Part shown: in pieces, positions 34,643-43,705 of the stretch
Layout of the letters: every line of letters starts with the position of its first letter
How positions within the stretch are numbered: position 1 is the stretch's first letter
Assembly: GCF_000523235.1 (NCBI RefSeq)
Contig: NZ_CP006850.1
Location: 7,192,001 to 7,256,000, forward strand
Origin: Nocardia nova SH22a
Lineage (GTDB): Bacteria > Actinomycetota > Actinomycetes > Mycobacteriales > Mycobacteriaceae
Direction: 5' to 3'
DNA: 64,000 bases
The notes under the pieces: generated by a model
The model's input: the letters and a program-made list of their open reading frames with translations, nothing else
The model's database searches: none
Told to the model about the DNA's origin: nothing
Made by a program: the position numbers and the translations under genes

Positions 34643-35512
34643 ATGCACAAGAACCTCGACATCGCGCCGTTGCGGAGCTTCGTCGCAATCGCGGATTGCG
34701 GCGGCTTCCAGCGAGCGGCGACTCATTTGCATCTGACCCAGGGCGCGGTCAGCCAGCACGTGCGCCGGCTCGAGGACGCGGTCGGCCGGCAGCTGGTGCA
34801 GCGCCACGGCCGCGGCTCGCGGTTCACCCCGGACGGCGACGAACTCCTCGCCGTGGCCCGGCGCATCCTCGACCTGCACGACGACGCGCTGCGCGGCTTC
34901 GGCGCCCGGCCCGAAGGCACCCTCACGATCGGCTCGACCGAGCACGCCGCCGCACAGCTGTTACCGGCCCTCTCGGCCGCACTCGAGCGCGCGGTCCCAC
35001 AGCTGGCCGTCCGGTTCCGCATCGACCGCGGCGGGGCGCTCCGGGACGGCCTCGCCAGCCGCCGCATCGACCTCGCACTGCTGCTGAACAGCGAAGATCC
35101 GAGCGCGATACGTGTCGGAGAACTCGAACTGATCTGGTACTCCGCGCCCGGCTGGCAGCTGCCGCCGCGTCCGGATCCGGTGCCGATCGTCGCCTTCGAC
35201 AGCCCGTGCGCCCTGCGCAGCCGGGCGCTGGAAACCTTGTCCGGAGTCGATCTCCCGGCTTCGATCCGCGCCGAGGCGCCACAGCTGGGCGGGGTGCACG
35301 CGGCGGTCGCGACGGGTGTGGGAGTGGCCCTGCTGGCGACTCTCGGACAGACACCCGAGGGCCTCGTTCCGCGCCCGGATCTCCCCGCCGCGCAGCCGTT
35401 GCACCTGTCCGTGGGCGCCCGGCCGGGCCTGCCGGCGGCAACGGCGAAGATCGCCGCGGATGCGCTACGCCCGTTACTCTCACCACACCTGCGGCTGGCC
35501 ACCGGAGCATGA
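34643..35512 (+). CDS. LysR family transcriptional regulator
   Basis: A 289-residue LysR protein. The HTH is at about 7-66 (LRSFVAIADCGGFQRAATHL, LTQGAVSQHVRRLEDAVGRQLVQR). The effector domain begins near 93 (EGTLTIGSTEHAAAQLLPAL). It is divergent from the 11-gene monooxygenase/transport operon with 91 bases between starts, so it almost certainly regulates that operon, most likely according to substrate or sulfur status. Confidence 0.92.
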   Translation: MHKNLDIAPLRSFVAIADCGGFQRAATHLHLTQGAVSQHVRRLEDAVGRQLVQRHGRGSRFTPDGDELLAVARRILDLHDDALRGFGARPEGTLTIGSTEHAAAQLLPALSAALERAVPQLAVRFRIDRGGALRDGLASRRIDLALLLNSEDPSAIRVGELELIWYSAPGWQLPPRPDPVPIVAFDSPCALRSRALETLSGVDLPASIRAEAPQLGGVHAAVATGVGVALLATLGQTPEGLVPRPDLPAAQPLHLSVGARPGLPAATAKIAADALRPLLSPHLRLATGA

Positions 35513-35654
35513 ATCCGGCGTATCCGGAAATACGATCAGGATGATTTCAACGAGACCATTTCGGCAGCGAATAATTTCCGTCCCCGACAAATTATTTGCG
35601 ATCACCGAGATTTTATATCTACCTCGAAAAGAAATTCTCTGATTTGCGACGCGC

Positions 35655-36770
35655 CTAGCCCATGGCGGCCGAGATGAATGCCGCCAGCGCTCGGTCGATC
35701 GGGTGGGGCTGTGGTTTGCCCGTGGGATCGAGGCGGTTCCAGCGTTGGAGATTGATCGCCAGGGATGCCTGGCGGGTGCCGTCCGCGCTGGTCATGCTGA
35801 TGGCGCCGCCGCCCCAGACCGAGCCGTCGTGCCCCCAGCAGGTGCCGCGGCCGGGGATTTCGAAGCGATGCAGGCCGAGGCCGTAGTCGATCGTCTTGCC
35901 CTCGAAGGAGATGACCGGAACGGTGCGCTGCATCTGCTCCAGCGACGACCGGCCGATGATCTCGCCCGCCAGCAGTAGTCCGTAGAAGCGATCGAGATCC
36001 GCGACGGTCGATATCAGCGAGGCCGCGGGGCCCACCCACGACATGTCGTAGACGCTGTAGTCGCGCGGCGGGTCGATCATGCCGAACCACGACTCGTAAT
36101 GCCGCGCATGCGATCCGGAGATGTCCGGCCCGTCCGGGAACGTGGTGTCGGCGAGCGCGGCGCGTTCGATCACGTTGCGGGTGATGTACTTCTCCGCCGG
36201 AGTTCCGGTCACCGACTCCAGAAGTTGGCACAGCAGAAGGTAATTGGTGTTGGAGTACACCCCGGGTGTGGCGCCGGGAGCGCCGACGGCGGGCGCACGC
36301 ACGCCCATCTCGATCAGCTCGATGGGGTGAAACGTCCGGAATCTGTTGTCGTCCAGGCTTTTCGGTGTGGTCTTCGCCAACACGGGGAACGCGGCGAGGG
36401 ACGGGTAGGCGTGCGGGAGGTATTCGGCAAGACCGCTGGTGTGGTTGATCAGCATCCGGACGGTGATCGCGCCGCCACGATCGCCGGGCACCGACTGCGG
36501 CAGGTAGTGCGCGATCGGCACGTCGAGCCCGATCTGTCCCGCGTCGACCTGCTGTAATACGGCGGCGGCGGTGAACGTCTTGGTGATGCTGCCGACACGA
36601 TGCCGCATATCGGCGGTGACGGGGCGGCCGGTGTCGAGATCGGCGACTCCGGCGGCGCCGCGCCAGATCCGGTCGCCGTCGCGCACCTCGGCGAAGGCGC
36701 CCGGCACTCCGGCGCGATGCAGCCGGTTCAGGGCGTCTTCCAGTTCGGTGGTTCGCAAAGAGCTGGTCAC
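35655..36770 (-). CDS. Serine hydrolase, class C beta-lactamase family
   Basis: A 371-residue penicillin-binding-fold hydrolase. SITK (61-64) holds the nucleophilic Ser, YSNTN (near 172) is the YxN motif, and CWGHDGSVWGG carries the His-x-Gly motif that replaces KTG in the esterase/DD-peptidase branch. There is no signal peptide, so it is probably cytoplasmic and an esterase or D-aminopeptidase rather than a drug-resistance beta-lactamase. It lies 60 bases downstream of the AraC gene on the same strand. Confidence 0.86.
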   Translation of the reverse strand: MTSSLRTTELEDALNRLHRAGVPGAFAEVRDGDRIWRGAAGVADLDTGRPVTADMRHRVGSITKTFTAAAVLQQVDAGQIGLDVPIAHYLPQSVPGDRGGAITVRMLINHTSGLAEYLPHAYPSLAAFPVLAKTTPKSLDDNRFRTFHPIELIEMGVRAPAVGAPGATPGVYSNTNYLLLCQLLESVTGTPAEKYITRNVIERAALADTTFPDGPDISGSHARHYESWFGMIDPPRDYSVYDMSWVGPAASLISTVADLDRFYGLLLAGEIIGRSSLEQMQRTVPVISFEGKTIDYGLGLHRFEIPGRGTCWGHDGSVWGGGAISMTSADGTRQASLAINLQRWNRLDPTGKPQPHPIDRALAAFISAAMG

Positions 36771-36830
36771 GATGCGTGTCCTCTCATAGCCGATGCTGTG
36801 GCGGCCCCGGTCGTTCCGGGGCGATCACCA

Positions 36831-37679
36831 CTATCGGACGAGCGACCCGCCCCGGTATTGAACAAATTTTCCCCAGGCCCGATGCCGCTGCCGGGCGAGC
36901 GCGGGCACATAGTTCACCGCGAGCGCCCCCGGCGTCTGCCCCGCGAAACCCGAGACGTCCCGGCACAGATGGGCTTGATCGGAGTATCCGCAGACCGCCG
37001 CGACATCGGCGGCGGGATGGCCCGCCAGCAGACCGTCCACAGCGTGCCGGAATCGCACCAGCATCGCCGCACGCTTGGGCGTCAGGCCGATCTGGGATTC
37101 GAACCGGGACAACAGCCGTTTACGACTCCACCCGCAGGACTCGGCGAGGTCACCCACCCGTACCCGGCCGTGGGCGGCAAGTATGCGATTCCAGCTCGCG
37201 ACCACCTCGGGGTCCGGTGCGCGATCCGGCCGATCACTCTGTGCCAGAAAGGATTTCGCCAGTTCGAAACGTTCGTCCCAGGTGGATCCGGCCGCCAGAC
37301 GCTCCCGCAGGTCCCGGGCCCGCGCACCCCACAGATCCTCGAGGCCGACCGCACCGGATCCCACATCGGTCGCGGGAACACCCAGCAGTCCATGAGCCCG
37401 CAGCGGCGATACGCGAATTTCCACGCACTCGGGCCGCTCACCACGCACGTGCATCGCCTCGAGCGGAAGACCCGCGACGAAACCCGACAGCGCACGCCGC
37501 CCGGCCACGTCGTCGACGATCAGGCCATCGCCCCCGAATTCGATCACCACGGTGACGAACGGCGCACCGGCGACCCTGAGATCCATCCCGGCGCCCCCGC
37601 CGCGGTATCCGATGATCGCGGCGGGCACCGGCCCGGCACCGGCCGGACCCGCGAAATCCCACTCGCCGGTAGTACCCAC
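36831..37679 (-). CDS. AraC family transcriptional regulator
   Basis: A 282-residue regulator. The C-terminal double HTH reads VGDLAESCGWSRKRLLSRFE and then AADVAAVCGYSDQAHLCRDV. The N-terminal domain contains the pattern PFVTVVIEFGG of DUF6597-like cupin domains. GTG 37679 begins 9 bases after the methyltransferase stop, so it may be co-transcribed with that gene and with the downstream serine hydrolase. Confidence 0.86.
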   Translation of the reverse strand: MGTTGEWDFAGPAGAGPVPAAIIGYRGGGAGMDLRVAGAPFVTVVIEFGGDGLIVDDVAGRRALSGFVAGLPLEAMHVRGERPECVEIRVSPLRAHGLLGVPATDVGSGAVGLEDLWGARARDLRERLAAGSTWDERFELAKSFLAQSDRPDRAPDPEVVASWNRILAAHGRVRVGDLAESCGWSRKRLLSRFESQIGLTPKRAAMLVRFRHAVDGLLAGHPAADVAAVCGYSDQAHLCRDVSGFAGQTPGALAVNYVPALARQRHRAWGKFVQYRGGSLVR

Positions 37680-37688
37680 GGGTCCAGG

Positions 37689-38612
37689 CTACGCGCGCGG
37701 CGAACAGCTCGCGGACAACACCCCGCTGACATAGGCCATGTCCCCCATGTGCATCCCATCGTCCTGAAGCGATTGAAACCCTTTGTCGGAGAACAATTCT
37801 CGCACGGTGGATCCGCTCACCGACCACCCCCGCCCGCCCAGATACGGCCCCGCCTCATTGCGCTCGCCGTAATACCGCAGCGCCGACATGTCGGTATCGA
37901 ACCCCTCGCTACGCCACCGGCCCTCGATGCGCTCCAGCCCCTCCTTCGTCTCGGCGTCGTCGCCCGGCCCGGGGTTGGGGCGGCTTTCGGTGGCGATCCG
38001 GCTACCGGGCGCGCTGAGGGTGGTGATGGTGTCGAGCAGGTGGTCCTGGGCCCCGGGCGGGAGGTAACCCAGCAGACCTTCGGCGGACCAGGCGGTCGGC
38101 CGTGCGGGATCGAATCCGGCGGCGCGCAGGGCGGCGGGCCAGTCGTCGCGGAGGTCGGCCGCGGCCGTGCGACGCTCGGCGGTCGGGGTGACGCCCAGTT
38201 CGGCGAGGGCACGGGACTTGAATTCGATCACCCGGGGCTGATCCACCTCGTACACCACGGTTCCGGCGGGCCAGGGCAGCCGGAACGCGCGGGAGTCCAG
38301 CCCCGATGCCAGGATCACGGCCTGCGCGATGCCCGCATTCGCCGCGTCGAGGAAGAACTGGTCGTAGAACTCGGTACGGACCTCGGCCATGTCGATCCAG
38401 ATCCGGTCGACCGAATCATGGTGGGACACATCGCCGGTCGCCAATCGGGTCAGGTGCTCGATGCCCACCGCGCGAACGAGGGGTTCGGCGAGGGTGTCGG
38501 TGATGCGGCCGTCCCGGCTCGCGATCGCGCGGACGGCCGCGGACATCGTGGCGGTGGCGCCGACGCTCGACGCCAGGTCCCAGACGTCACCGTCGTGTCT
38601 GCTGGAAGTCAT
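37689..38612 (-). CDS. Class I SAM-dependent methyltransferase (TIGR00027/Omt family)
   Basis: A 307-residue putative O-methyltransferase of the large mycobacterial/nocardial family. QAVILASGLDSRAFRLPWP is the SAM motif I, with VYEVDQPRVIEFK after it and AEGLLGYLPPGAQDHLLDTI as the substrate-lobe motif. Targets are unknown; carboxylates of lipids or polyketides are the usual proposal. The ATG at 38612 lies 36 bases after the upstream serine-hydrolase-like gene. Confidence 0.88.
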   Translation of the reverse strand: MTSSRHDGDVWDLASSVGATATMSAAVRAIASRDGRITDTLAEPLVRAVGIEHLTRLATGDVSHHDSVDRIWIDMAEVRTEFYDQFFLDAANAGIAQAVILASGLDSRAFRLPWPAGTVVYEVDQPRVIEFKSRALAELGVTPTAERRTAAADLRDDWPAALRAAGFDPARPTAWSAEGLLGYLPPGAQDHLLDTITTLSAPGSRIATESRPNPGPGDDAETKEGLERIEGRWRSEGFDTDMSALRYYGERNEAGPYLGGRGWSVSGSTVRELFSDKGFQSLQDDGMHMGDMAYVSGVLSASCSPRA

Positions 38613-38648
38613 GTGCTGCCTGTTCTTTCGGAGGTTGCCCGACAGCGA

Positions 38649-39320
38649 TTATCGGCTCATGAATTCCGTGAGGTCGGCGTTCTGGGTGTCGGCGTCGCCG
38701 AAGGTGAACGCGGCGACGGCGAAACCGGGGCCGAAGGATGCCGAGGCCACTTCGGCGGCGGGTTCGTCGGACCAACCCCATTTGCTGCCGATCACCGCCG
38801 GCAGACGAGAGGTTCCCCAGTTCTGCGCGGTGCCGTCGGCGGCGATCGGGCTCGCGGTGGCCATCCAGGCCAGCAGCGGCGAGAGGGGGTCGGTGCGTTC
38901 TTCGGCGGCGAGGAATTCGGCGGCATCGCGGGCGCTGGTGTACGACTCGCCCCAGAACGCGCCGCGCCGGGTGCCGGTGAGCCCGAACTCGGTGGCGGTC
39001 GCGGCGATGGCGTCCGGGTACTTGTCGTCCAGTGCGGTCGCGGCGTTGTTGTCGGAGAGCCGGATCGCGCGCTGCCCCAGCTCGCGATCCGACGCGGACC
39101 CGTCACCGTGGCGCAACGCATAGGCCACCAGATACACCTTGATGATCGACAGCGCGGCGCGCGATTCGCTCGAATTACTTGTGCCGGTGCTCATTCCGGG
39201 CACAAGCGACACGATCGCGATGGAGGTTCGGGGATTCACCGGAGCGACCGGATCGGCGGTCGCCGCGGTGCCGCCCACCATCAGGAATGCCAGGATCGAC
39301 GCCACGAGAGTTGTTCGCAC
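38649..39320 (-). CDS. Secreted serine hydrolase, class A beta-lactamase/PBP-like fold
   Basis: A 223-residue exported protein. A signal peptide (RTTLVASILAFLMVGGTAA) precedes ADPVAP. SIIK at 58-61 supplies the Ser-x-x-Lys, SDN at 89-91 is the second motif, and GSKWGWSD near the C-terminus takes the place of KTG as K-W-G. It is short for a beta-lactamase, and the last motif is atypical, so lactam hydrolysis is doubtful. GTG 39320 is chosen because AGGGAG precedes it and the signal peptide follows at once. Confidence 0.78.
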   Translation of the reverse strand: MRTTLVASILAFLMVGGTAATADPVAPVNPRTSIAIVSLVPGMSTGTSNSSESRAALSIIKVYLVAYALRHGDGSASDRELGQRAIRLSDNNAATALDDKYPDAIAATATEFGLTGTRRGAFWGESYTSARDAAEFLAAEERTDPLSPLLAWMATASPIAADGTAQNWGTSRLPAVIGSKWGWSDEPAAEVASASFGPGFAVAAFTFGDADTQNADLTEFMSR

Positions 39321-39452
39321 GACAGTTCTCCCTCTTCCGTCTCCACGGCATCGCGCGGGTGCGGGCGCCGGTATTCGACGAGCAGGATCACGTTCGGGAC
39401 GAGCTGGTTCGAATGTCCATCGTCGCACCTCGGCCCCGGTACGCCACGCAGA

Positions 39453-40232
39453 TCACTCGATGTCGGTCACCGATTCGATCCGCGCCAGAGTGCGCGCCTC
39501 GCCGTCCACCTCCAGTTGGACATGCAGCGCTCCGGCGCCGGGCCAGGCGCGGATCCGCACCTCGTCGGTTCCCAGGACCGGTCCGGCGTGTTCCAGAATC
39601 ACCCGGTACGGGGAGGCCGCCGCGCTGGGGAACCAGGCGCACGCCTCCTCCACGGCTTCCCAGTGCACCGCGTTGTTGACGTGGCCGTAGCGATCGACAT
39701 CGGTCACTCGCAGCGGAAACGGCCGCGGTTCGGCCGCGGCCGCCTGCTCGCGCAGTGCGGGCCGCCACCGCAGCCGGTGTTCGGTGGTGGCCGCGAGCAT
39801 CGGCGCCATGAAGCGTTCGCTCATGCGCGCCGGACGCCCGGCCTGATCAACGTGGATGAGGAACATCTCGGCCTCGATCAGCCCGCCGAGTTCGCTGCGC
39901 ACCTGGATGCGCATATTGCACCAGCGGTTCGACAGCGCCGACGGCCAGCGCCGCAGATGCACCTGATCGCCGAATTCGATGGGCCGCAGCACGTCGATCA
40001 CGGTGCGGCGCACGATCCAGCCCTGATGCAGATCCCCCTCGTCGACCACCTTCAGATGGTCGTAGCCGATGTCCTGCAGATACCGGGCAACCGCGTCCAG
40101 GCCCAATCGCGCGTCACCGTCGGTGTCGCCGAGCCGCACGGGCCACTGCTCGTGGAAGGCCCGGCTCTCGTCCGGGCAGGGGGTCAGTGGAAATGCGATG
40201 TCGGCCAACCCATCAACGGTGGCTGAGCTCAT
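39453..40232 (-). CDS. Acyl-ACP thioesterase-like protein
   Basis: A 259-residue double-hotdog thioesterase. The first half has VRLGDTDGDARLGLDAVARYLQDIGYDHL and the second VTDVDRYGHVNNAVHWEAVEEAC, where the Asn-His pair (HVNNAVH) is the usual catalytic region. It releases fatty acids from acyl carriers. ATG 40232 follows AAGGAG; the frame stays open upstream only because it is antisense to the DUF6325 gene. It is divergent from that gene. Confidence 0.86.
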   Translation of the reverse strand: MSSATVDGLADIAFPLTPCPDESRAFHEQWPVRLGDTDGDARLGLDAVARYLQDIGYDHLKVVDEGDLHQGWIVRRTVIDVLRPIEFGDQVHLRRWPSALSNRWCNMRIQVRSELGGLIEAEMFLIHVDQAGRPARMSERFMAPMLAATTEHRLRWRPALREQAAAAEPRPFPLRVTDVDRYGHVNNAVHWEAVEEACAWFPSAAASPYRVILEHAGPVLGTDEVRIRAWPGAGALHVQLEVDGEARTLARIESVTDIE

Positions 40233-40337
40233 GGAATTCGCTCCTTCCGCAGGTCCCCGGGCCAGCCTAGCGAATCCTGGCCTTCTCACCCGATTCGGAT
40301 GAAGCGCGTCCACCGGCCCACCGGAACAATTCCGCAC

Positions 40338-40769
40338 ATGGTCACCGACAATGTGGGTCCCGTGGAACTGGCGGTACTGTCCTTTCCCACCCTGCGAGTC
40401 CCGTATGCGGTGGTGCAGGGTTTGCGCGAAGTGGTGGACCAGGGACTCGTCACCGTCGTCGACCTGGTCTATCTGGCGAAGAACGCCGAGGGCGAGATGA
40501 TCCAGGTCGAAGTCGACCAGCCGCTGGGCGATGTCGGACTCGACGAGCTGACCGTGGACCCCAGCGGGCTGATCAGCGACGAGGACCTCGACATCGTCCG
40601 GGATCTGCTCGAACCGGGCAGTTCGGCGGTGGTCATCGTCTACGAGGAGACCTGGGCCCGCAATCTCGCCGGGACCGTCCGCGACAGCGGCGGCGAGCTC
40701 GCCCTGCAGGTTCAAGTCCCGCGCGACGCCGTCGAAGCGGCGCTCGCCGCATCTCAGGAGGTCCGGTAA
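40338..40769 (+). CDS. DUF6325-like conserved protein
   Basis: A 143-residue protein of the actinomycete family often paired with a SHOCT protein. The start of the fold reads NVGPVELAVLSFP, and DLVYLAKNAEGEMIQVEVD and PGSSAVVIVYEETWARNLA follow. The function is unknown; similar proteins have been compared with membrane-stress DUF1269 proteins. It overlaps the next start in TAATG, so the two are translationally coupled. Confidence 0.75.
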   Translation: MVTDNVGPVELAVLSFPTLRVPYAVVQGLREVVDQGLVTVVDLVYLAKNAEGEMIQVEVDQPLGDVGLDELTVDPSGLISDEDLDIVRDLLEPGSSAVVIVYEETWARNLAGTVRDSGGELALQVQVPRDAVEAALAASQEVR

Positions 40770-41107
40770 TGGTGTTTCGAGCAGGGCGTGTCGGGCGGCC
40801 GGGACTGCTGGGGACGGTGGCGCGGACCGCGGTCGTCGCCGGAACCGCCAGCGCCACGGCCAATGCGGTCAATCGCCGCGCCGGACGGCGGGCGCAGGAG
40901 CAGCAGGCCTACGCCGATCAACAGGCCTATGCGCAGCAGCAAGCCTATGCGCCGCAGCAGGCGCAGTACGCTCCCCCGCCGCCCCCGGCTCCGGCCGAAT
41001 CGGACGATGACCTGGTCAGCAAATTGCAGCGGCTCGGCGATCTGCATGAATCCGGCGTGCTGTCGGATCAGGAATTCGCCGCCGCCAAGGCCCAGTTGCT
41101 GGGCTGA
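40769..41107 (+). CDS. SHOCT domain protein with QQAYA repeats
   Basis: A 112-residue protein. A short hydrophobic N-terminal segment (LGTVARTAVVAGTASATANAV) precedes a run of imperfect QQAYA repeats and a Pro-rich linker. A C-terminal SHOCT motif follows (LVSKLQRLGDLHESGVLSDQEFAAAKAQLLG, about 82-112), common in small membrane-anchored proteins. It is translated together with the preceding DUF6325-like gene. The function is unknown. Confidence 0.82.
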   Translation: MVFRAGRVGRPGLLGTVARTAVVAGTASATANAVNRRAGRRAQEQQAYADQQAYAQQQAYAPQQAQYAPPPPPAPAESDDDLVSKLQRLGDLHESGVLSDQEFAAAKAQLLG

Positions 41108-41116
41108 GCGAGCCGT

Positions 41117-41305
41117 TCAGAACCGCAATCGACTGGCCGCGACGCCCCAGAAGACGCGGCGATCGAGGAAGTCGAAATCCCAGCTGTCGGCGATCCGGTG
41201 CAGGGTCGCGACGATCGCCGAGACGTCGAAATCCTCACGTCGGGCGGCGCCGGTCGATTCGAGCTCTGTCACAACGTATTTCGTGGCTGTCTCCGATGTA
41301 TACAC
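41117..41305 (-). CDS. Small hypothetical protein with strong ribosome site
   Basis: A 62-residue protein I cannot assign. It begins VYTSETATKYVVTELES and ends FDFLDRRVFWGVAASRLRF, a mixed alpha/beta pattern. The GTG at 41305 is preceded by GGAAGGGG at five bases, which supports real translation. It is convergent with the SHOCT gene, 9 bases from its stop. The 272 bases upstream, to 41577, contain no gene I can support. Confidence 0.55.
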   Translation of the reverse strand: MYTSETATKYVVTELESTGAARREDFDVSAIVATLHRIADSWDFDFLDRRVFWGVAASRLRF

Positions 41306-41577
41306 CAATTCCCCTTCCGTTCGTGCGCGAACACTCGGCTGTGGAACTGTCGCCGGTCCCGATGCACCCCGGCCATCGCATCGACCGCTACCGGCCCCGG
41401 CCTCCCAGGCCGGATACAGCCGCCATATTTAGAGGACTTATTTCCTATCTGTATATAGCACAAATCCGGCAGCGTCGCGGGCCGAAGCGGCGATCGCCAG
41501 GAGTTTGCGAAATATGCGGACAGCGTTGAATTCCTGCGATCACGGTGTTTGCGAGAGCCCACCGGGCTCGTGACCCC

Positions 41578-42660
41578 CTAGCCGATTCCGGCGGCGGCCG
41601 CGCCCGCGACCAGCTCGTCCAGGCCGAATGCCTCGACCGGTCCGAGTGCGCCGGTATCGCGCAACCCATCGGCCAGTACGGTCCGAGCGCCCCAGGCCAG
41701 GATCGCCGCGGTGAAGGTGTAGGGATCGACGCCGCTCAGCGTGGCCGTCGACAGCACCCGCCCGGATTCGTCGCGAGCCTCGGCCACCACCTCGGTCCGG
41801 GTGCGGGCCCTGGACCCGGCGTCGGGACCGCCGGTCGACCCCTTGACGAGGCCGCCGATCGCTCCCTCCCCGAGCCGCCGCAGCGGTGGCACCCGCGACG
41901 CGATATCGGTGGCCAGCGAGGTGAGCTGCAGTCCCCGGGCGGCCACGGGCGGCAGGCCCAGGAAGACTCCGGCCGCGCGCAGATCCGGGTGAGCGCGGTG
42001 CAGGATCAGATGTTCCGATCCCGGAATCGACACACCGGCGCGAGAACGGCCGCCCACCTCGAAGGTGCGAACCCGCGCGCCGCTGCGCTCCGGCACGATT
42101 TGCCCGCCACGCAGCGCGAAACCGCGCTCGAACAGCATGCCCGCCATGGAGGCCCGGGTCCCGCCGCTGGCTCCGGGACTGGCGATGAAGTAGCCGATAT
42201 CGACGCCGGTGGCCCGCGGCGCCTCCCGCAATGCGAGAGCGGCTGCCAAATTTCCTGGCACATAATCGAATCCGAAGGCCGTCAGCAACGCGACACGGGC
42301 CCGGCGTGCCTGTGCGTCCCGGTCGAAGACATCGCGGATGAACGGCCCCTCACCGGTCGAGTCGAGGTAGTGCGCACCGGCGTCCAGTGCGGCCGACAGC
42401 GCGGGACCGCCGAATCGCAGGAACGGGCCCACCGTCGTGATCAGCACATCGCCGCGGCCGAGCAGTGCCCGCACCGAATCCGGATCGGCGATGTCGGCCA
42501 CCGCGGTGTCGGCGCCCCCGATCTCGCTCGCCAGAGCTGCCAGCGCGGTCGCGTTGCGCCCGGCGAGCACCGGCGTGGCGCCCGCCGCGACCAGCGCCTC
42601 GGCGGTCAGCCGCCCGGTATATCCGGTCGCACCGAACACCACGATCTTCGCCATCGCCAT
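41578..42660 (-). CDS. Saccharopine dehydrogenase family / trans-acting enoyl reductase-like
   Basis: A 360-residue Rossmann protein. GATGYTG (10-16) binds NAD(P), followed by the AGRNATALAALA strand. The middle VGPFLRFGGPALSAALDAGAHYLDSTGE is diagnostic of this family. In mycobacteria a member (Rv2953) acts as a trans-acting enoyl reductase in phthiocerol synthesis, but most are undefined. ATG 42660 is used; another Met lies two codons later. No polyketide genes are nearby. Confidence 0.85.
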   Translation of the reverse strand: MAMAKIVVFGATGYTGRLTAEALVAAGATPVLAGRNATALAALASEIGGADTAVADIADPDSVRALLGRGDVLITTVGPFLRFGGPALSAALDAGAHYLDSTGEGPFIRDVFDRDAQARRARVALLTAFGFDYVPGNLAAALALREAPRATGVDIGYFIASPGASGGTRASMAGMLFERGFALRGGQIVPERSGARVRTFEVGGRSRAGVSIPGSEHLILHRAHPDLRAAGVFLGLPPVAARGLQLTSLATDIASRVPPLRRLGEGAIGGLVKGSTGGPDAGSRARTRTEVVAEARDESGRVLSTATLSGVDPYTFTAAILAWGARTVLADGLRDTGALGPVEAFGLDELVAGAAAAGIG

Positions 42661-42769
42661 CACCCGCTCCACTAGGCCGTCACAGTCAGACGGTAGCCCA
42701 CACCGCACACCCGGCTGTCCCCGCACAGGTCCCGCGCGCCGACCACCTGCCGAGGCATAGGATCGAAGC

Positions 42770-43663
42770 ATGGTCCGACTTCCGGAATCCCTGGCGCACA
42801 GCAAGATTGCCGCCAGTGGCGATATCGGGCGCGAGTGGATCGCCGAAGTGCCCGGGATGGTCGACGGCCTGTCGCGGCGGTGGTCGTGTACGCCGGACGG
42901 ACCGGTCGCGCACGGACAGGAAGGCATTGTGGTTCCGGTGCGGTGGCGGGATCTGGCGGCCGTGATCAAGGTGTCGTTTCCGGAATGGAGCGATATGCGG
43001 GAGGCGGACGCTTACGAGGTGTGGGGCGGCGCGGGTGCGGTGCGGCTGTACGAGCGCGACGACGACCTGTCGGCGATCCTGCTGGAGCGCGCCGGGAACA
43101 GTCTGAGCACGGTCGGGGACGAGGAGGCCGTCGCGGCCCAAGGGCGGCTGACCCGTCGGCTGGCGGTGGACGCGCCCGCCGGGCTGCCGCGGCTGTCGGA
43201 GCAGATGTCGCGCTGGGAGCGCGAAATCCATACGGATAGGGAGCCTTTCGGCCACGAGCTGCCGTCCCACGTGGTCGACGCCGCCCTTGCGACGTTGCGC
43301 GAACTGGACCCGGACGAGCCGAATACGCTCGTCCACGGCGATCTGCACGATGCGAATGTGCTGGCCTCCGACCGCGAACCCTGGCTCGCGATCGACCCGA
43401 AGGTCCACGTCGGAGACCCCGCCTACGACGCGTTCAACGTGATCCGCAGCCCCCGGTTCGCAACGCTGCTCGCCGGTCCCGGCCTGCGGCCGCGCCTGGG
43501 GCGATTACTCGATATCTATTGCACCGCAGCAGATGTCGACGTAGACCGCGCCCGTCGCTGGATCCAGGCGGGCGCGGTTCACGAGGCGCTGTGGGGCCGC
43601 AGGCACGGCGACCCCGACTGGCTGATCCGCGCCACCGATCGGCTCGCACTGGCACTCACCTGA
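42770..43663 (+). CDS. Aminoglycoside/hydroxyurea phosphotransferase-like kinase (second copy)
   Basis: A 297-residue kinase of the APH(6)-type family. Lys67 (AVIKV), His189-Asp191-Asn196 (HGDLHDAN) and Asp209 (AIDPKVHVGDPAYD) form the ATP/Mg site. It is clearly homologous to the protein at 14998-15915 in the motif around ASDREPWLAIDPK, yet differs elsewhere (HGDLHDAN versus HWDLHYDN), so the duplication is old. It may phosphorylate a streptomycin-like or other hydroxylated compound. Confidence 0.85.
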   Translation: MVRLPESLAHSKIAASGDIGREWIAEVPGMVDGLSRRWSCTPDGPVAHGQEGIVVPVRWRDLAAVIKVSFPEWSDMREADAYEVWGGAGAVRLYERDDDLSAILLERAGNSLSTVGDEEAVAAQGRLTRRLAVDAPAGLPRLSEQMSRWEREIHTDREPFGHELPSHVVDAALATLRELDPDEPNTLVHGDLHDANVLASDREPWLAIDPKVHVGDPAYDAFNVIRSPRFATLLAGPGLRPRLGRLLDIYCTAADVDVDRARRWIQAGAVHEALWGRRHGDPDWLIRATDRLALALT

Positions 43664-43705
43664 TGCCGCCTCGACTTCGCAGCCGACAGCGGCGGGTCGC
43701 GGTGA

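Noticed and set aside
36600..40226. A 1208-codon open frame on the plus strand
   Set aside because: It lies antisense to five well-recognised minus-strand genes (serine hydrolases, AraC, methyltransferase, thioesterase). Its product is Gly/Arg/His-rich without domains; such frames are common in high-GC DNA.
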